Source: CAVYWD01 sp963772225 (GTDB lineage: Bacteria; Myxococcota; Myxococcia; Myxococcales; UBA5297). Taken from it: a DNA stretch of 64,000 bases. The notes below the pieces were generated by a model, which worked only from the letters and a program-made list of their open reading frames with translations, searched no databases and was not told the origin of the DNA. Numbering within the stretch: position 1 is the stretch's first letter; each line of letters opens with the position of its first letter. Positions 63,471-64,000 of this stretch are shown here, piece after piece. The position numbers and the translations under genes were made by a program. The stretch is taken from assembly GCA_963772225.1 (NCBI GenBank), contig CAVYWD010000005.1, positions 310,001-374,000 of the forward strand, in the 5' to 3' direction.

Positions 63471-64000
63471 ATGCATCGTTGGCAAACCTGGACCATTCGG
63501 GCCCTAAACGTCACGGCCACGCTGGAACCCTCGACGATTCCCCGCGAAGTCGTCCCAGCCAACGGACCGGCGGGGGATGTGCTTTGGCTCGTCGAGATCC
63601 AAGGCGGCAGTGCGGTGCTCCCCGCGCGGCTGAACGGAAAGAATTACCGCCGCCTGCTGCGCGACCTGGACGCCGCCAAAGAGCCGCTCGCGGTCGTGCT
63701 GCAGGCGAGCTTGCGCACGGGGCCCGGGACCGACCGCCTCGGGCTCATGGACGCCGGGTTTCGCGCCGCACCAAAGGCGTCGGTCCCCTCGGCGGTCGGG
63801 CCGCTGAAGCCTTCCGAGGGCGCACCGGGGCCCCTCGCGGCTGCAGCCCTGGCGGTCGCCGACGCGGGCACTGCCGCCATCCGGCTCCGGTCGATCGAGG
63901 CGAGCATCGCCGTCGCCCCGTCCGCGCTGGGCAGCGAGGTCCTGGGCGGCGACTCCGGCCTCAAGATCGGCTTCGAGGGGCACCCCGGCTCGGTCGAGGT
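63471..64000 (+). CDS. Hypothetical protein, C-terminus beyond window
   Basis: Open from ATG 63471 to the window edge (at least 176 residues). No signal peptide. An N-terminal beta domain (WQTWTIRALNVTATLEPS, GDVLWLVEIQGGSAVLPARL, NGKNYRRLLRDLDA) looks like a conserved module. It is followed by an Ala/Gly/Pro-rich part (ASVPSAVGPLKPSEGAPG) and another beta segment. Codon bias is strongly coding. Family not recognised. The 209-base gap before it contains a GC-rich hairpin (near 63300-63330) that may end the rarD or an upstream transcript. Confidence 0.55.
   Translation, partial: MHRWQTWTIRALNVTATLEPSTIPREVVPANGPAGDVLWLVEIQGGSAVLPARLNGKNYRRLLRDLDAAKEPLAVVLQASLRTGPGTDRLGLMDAGFRAAPKASVPSAVGPLKPSEGAPGPLAAAALAVADAGTAAIRLRSIEASIAVAPSALGSEVLGGDSGLKIGFEGHPGSVE

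Overview
The window is high-GC DNA (third codon positions are nearly all G or C) with dense, short-spaced genes on both strands. It carries a Glt/Cgl-type gliding-motility gene set, many TPR lipoproteins, FHA, PilZ and Ser/Thr-kinase proteins, and secreted hydrolases with Ig-like or Ala/Asp-rich linkers. Together these point to a myxobacterium or close relative (Myxococcota). No rRNA, tRNA, CRISPR array, prophage or complete insertion sequence was recognised. The one RNA gene identified with certainty is rnpB (RNase P RNA).

Regions. (1) 1-12933: a gliding-machinery locus. A CglB-like VWA/TSP3 lipoprotein is divergent from a tightly packed run of nine genes. The run holds a small exported protein, a GltG-like FHA/TM/TonB-tail protein, an outer-membrane beta-barrel, two large periplasmic or lipoprotein TPR proteins, two small lipoproteins and a TPR protein. 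(2) 13246-17686: a four-gene operon with stop/start overlaps. It encodes an HAS/NodC-like processive glycosyltransferase, a membrane-anchored coiled-coil adaptor, a possible outer-membrane TolC-like protein and a lectin-like secreted protein, and is a candidate exopolysaccharide synthesis and export system. (3) 18064-22437: a two-gene module (FG-GAP-like exported protein and a zinc-phospholipase-C-like protein) with locally lower GC. (4) 23009-34991: small membrane paralogs, a divergent amino-methyltransferase, a malate synthase-isocitrate lyase-hemerythrin fusion, an esterase, a PilZ protein, a serine hydrolase, a TPR lipoprotein and an SDR. (5) 35300-47275: an accessory, secretion-rich stretch. 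It has a MINPP-like phosphatase and a duplicated fragment of it, a GH30 enzyme, an S53 protease, an acyltransferase and three copies of a MITE-like repeat. (6) 47632-64000: signalling and housekeeping genes, including a histidine kinase, FHA protein, arginine-deiminase-like enzyme, CsgG/FlgO-like protein, Ser/Thr kinase, cytochromes, NDH-2, rnpB, a response regulator, ftsY and rarD.

Five genes and one small remnant need a single-base change to read through. This suggests assembly indels (long-read error) or recent decay. I annotate these as frameshifted genes.
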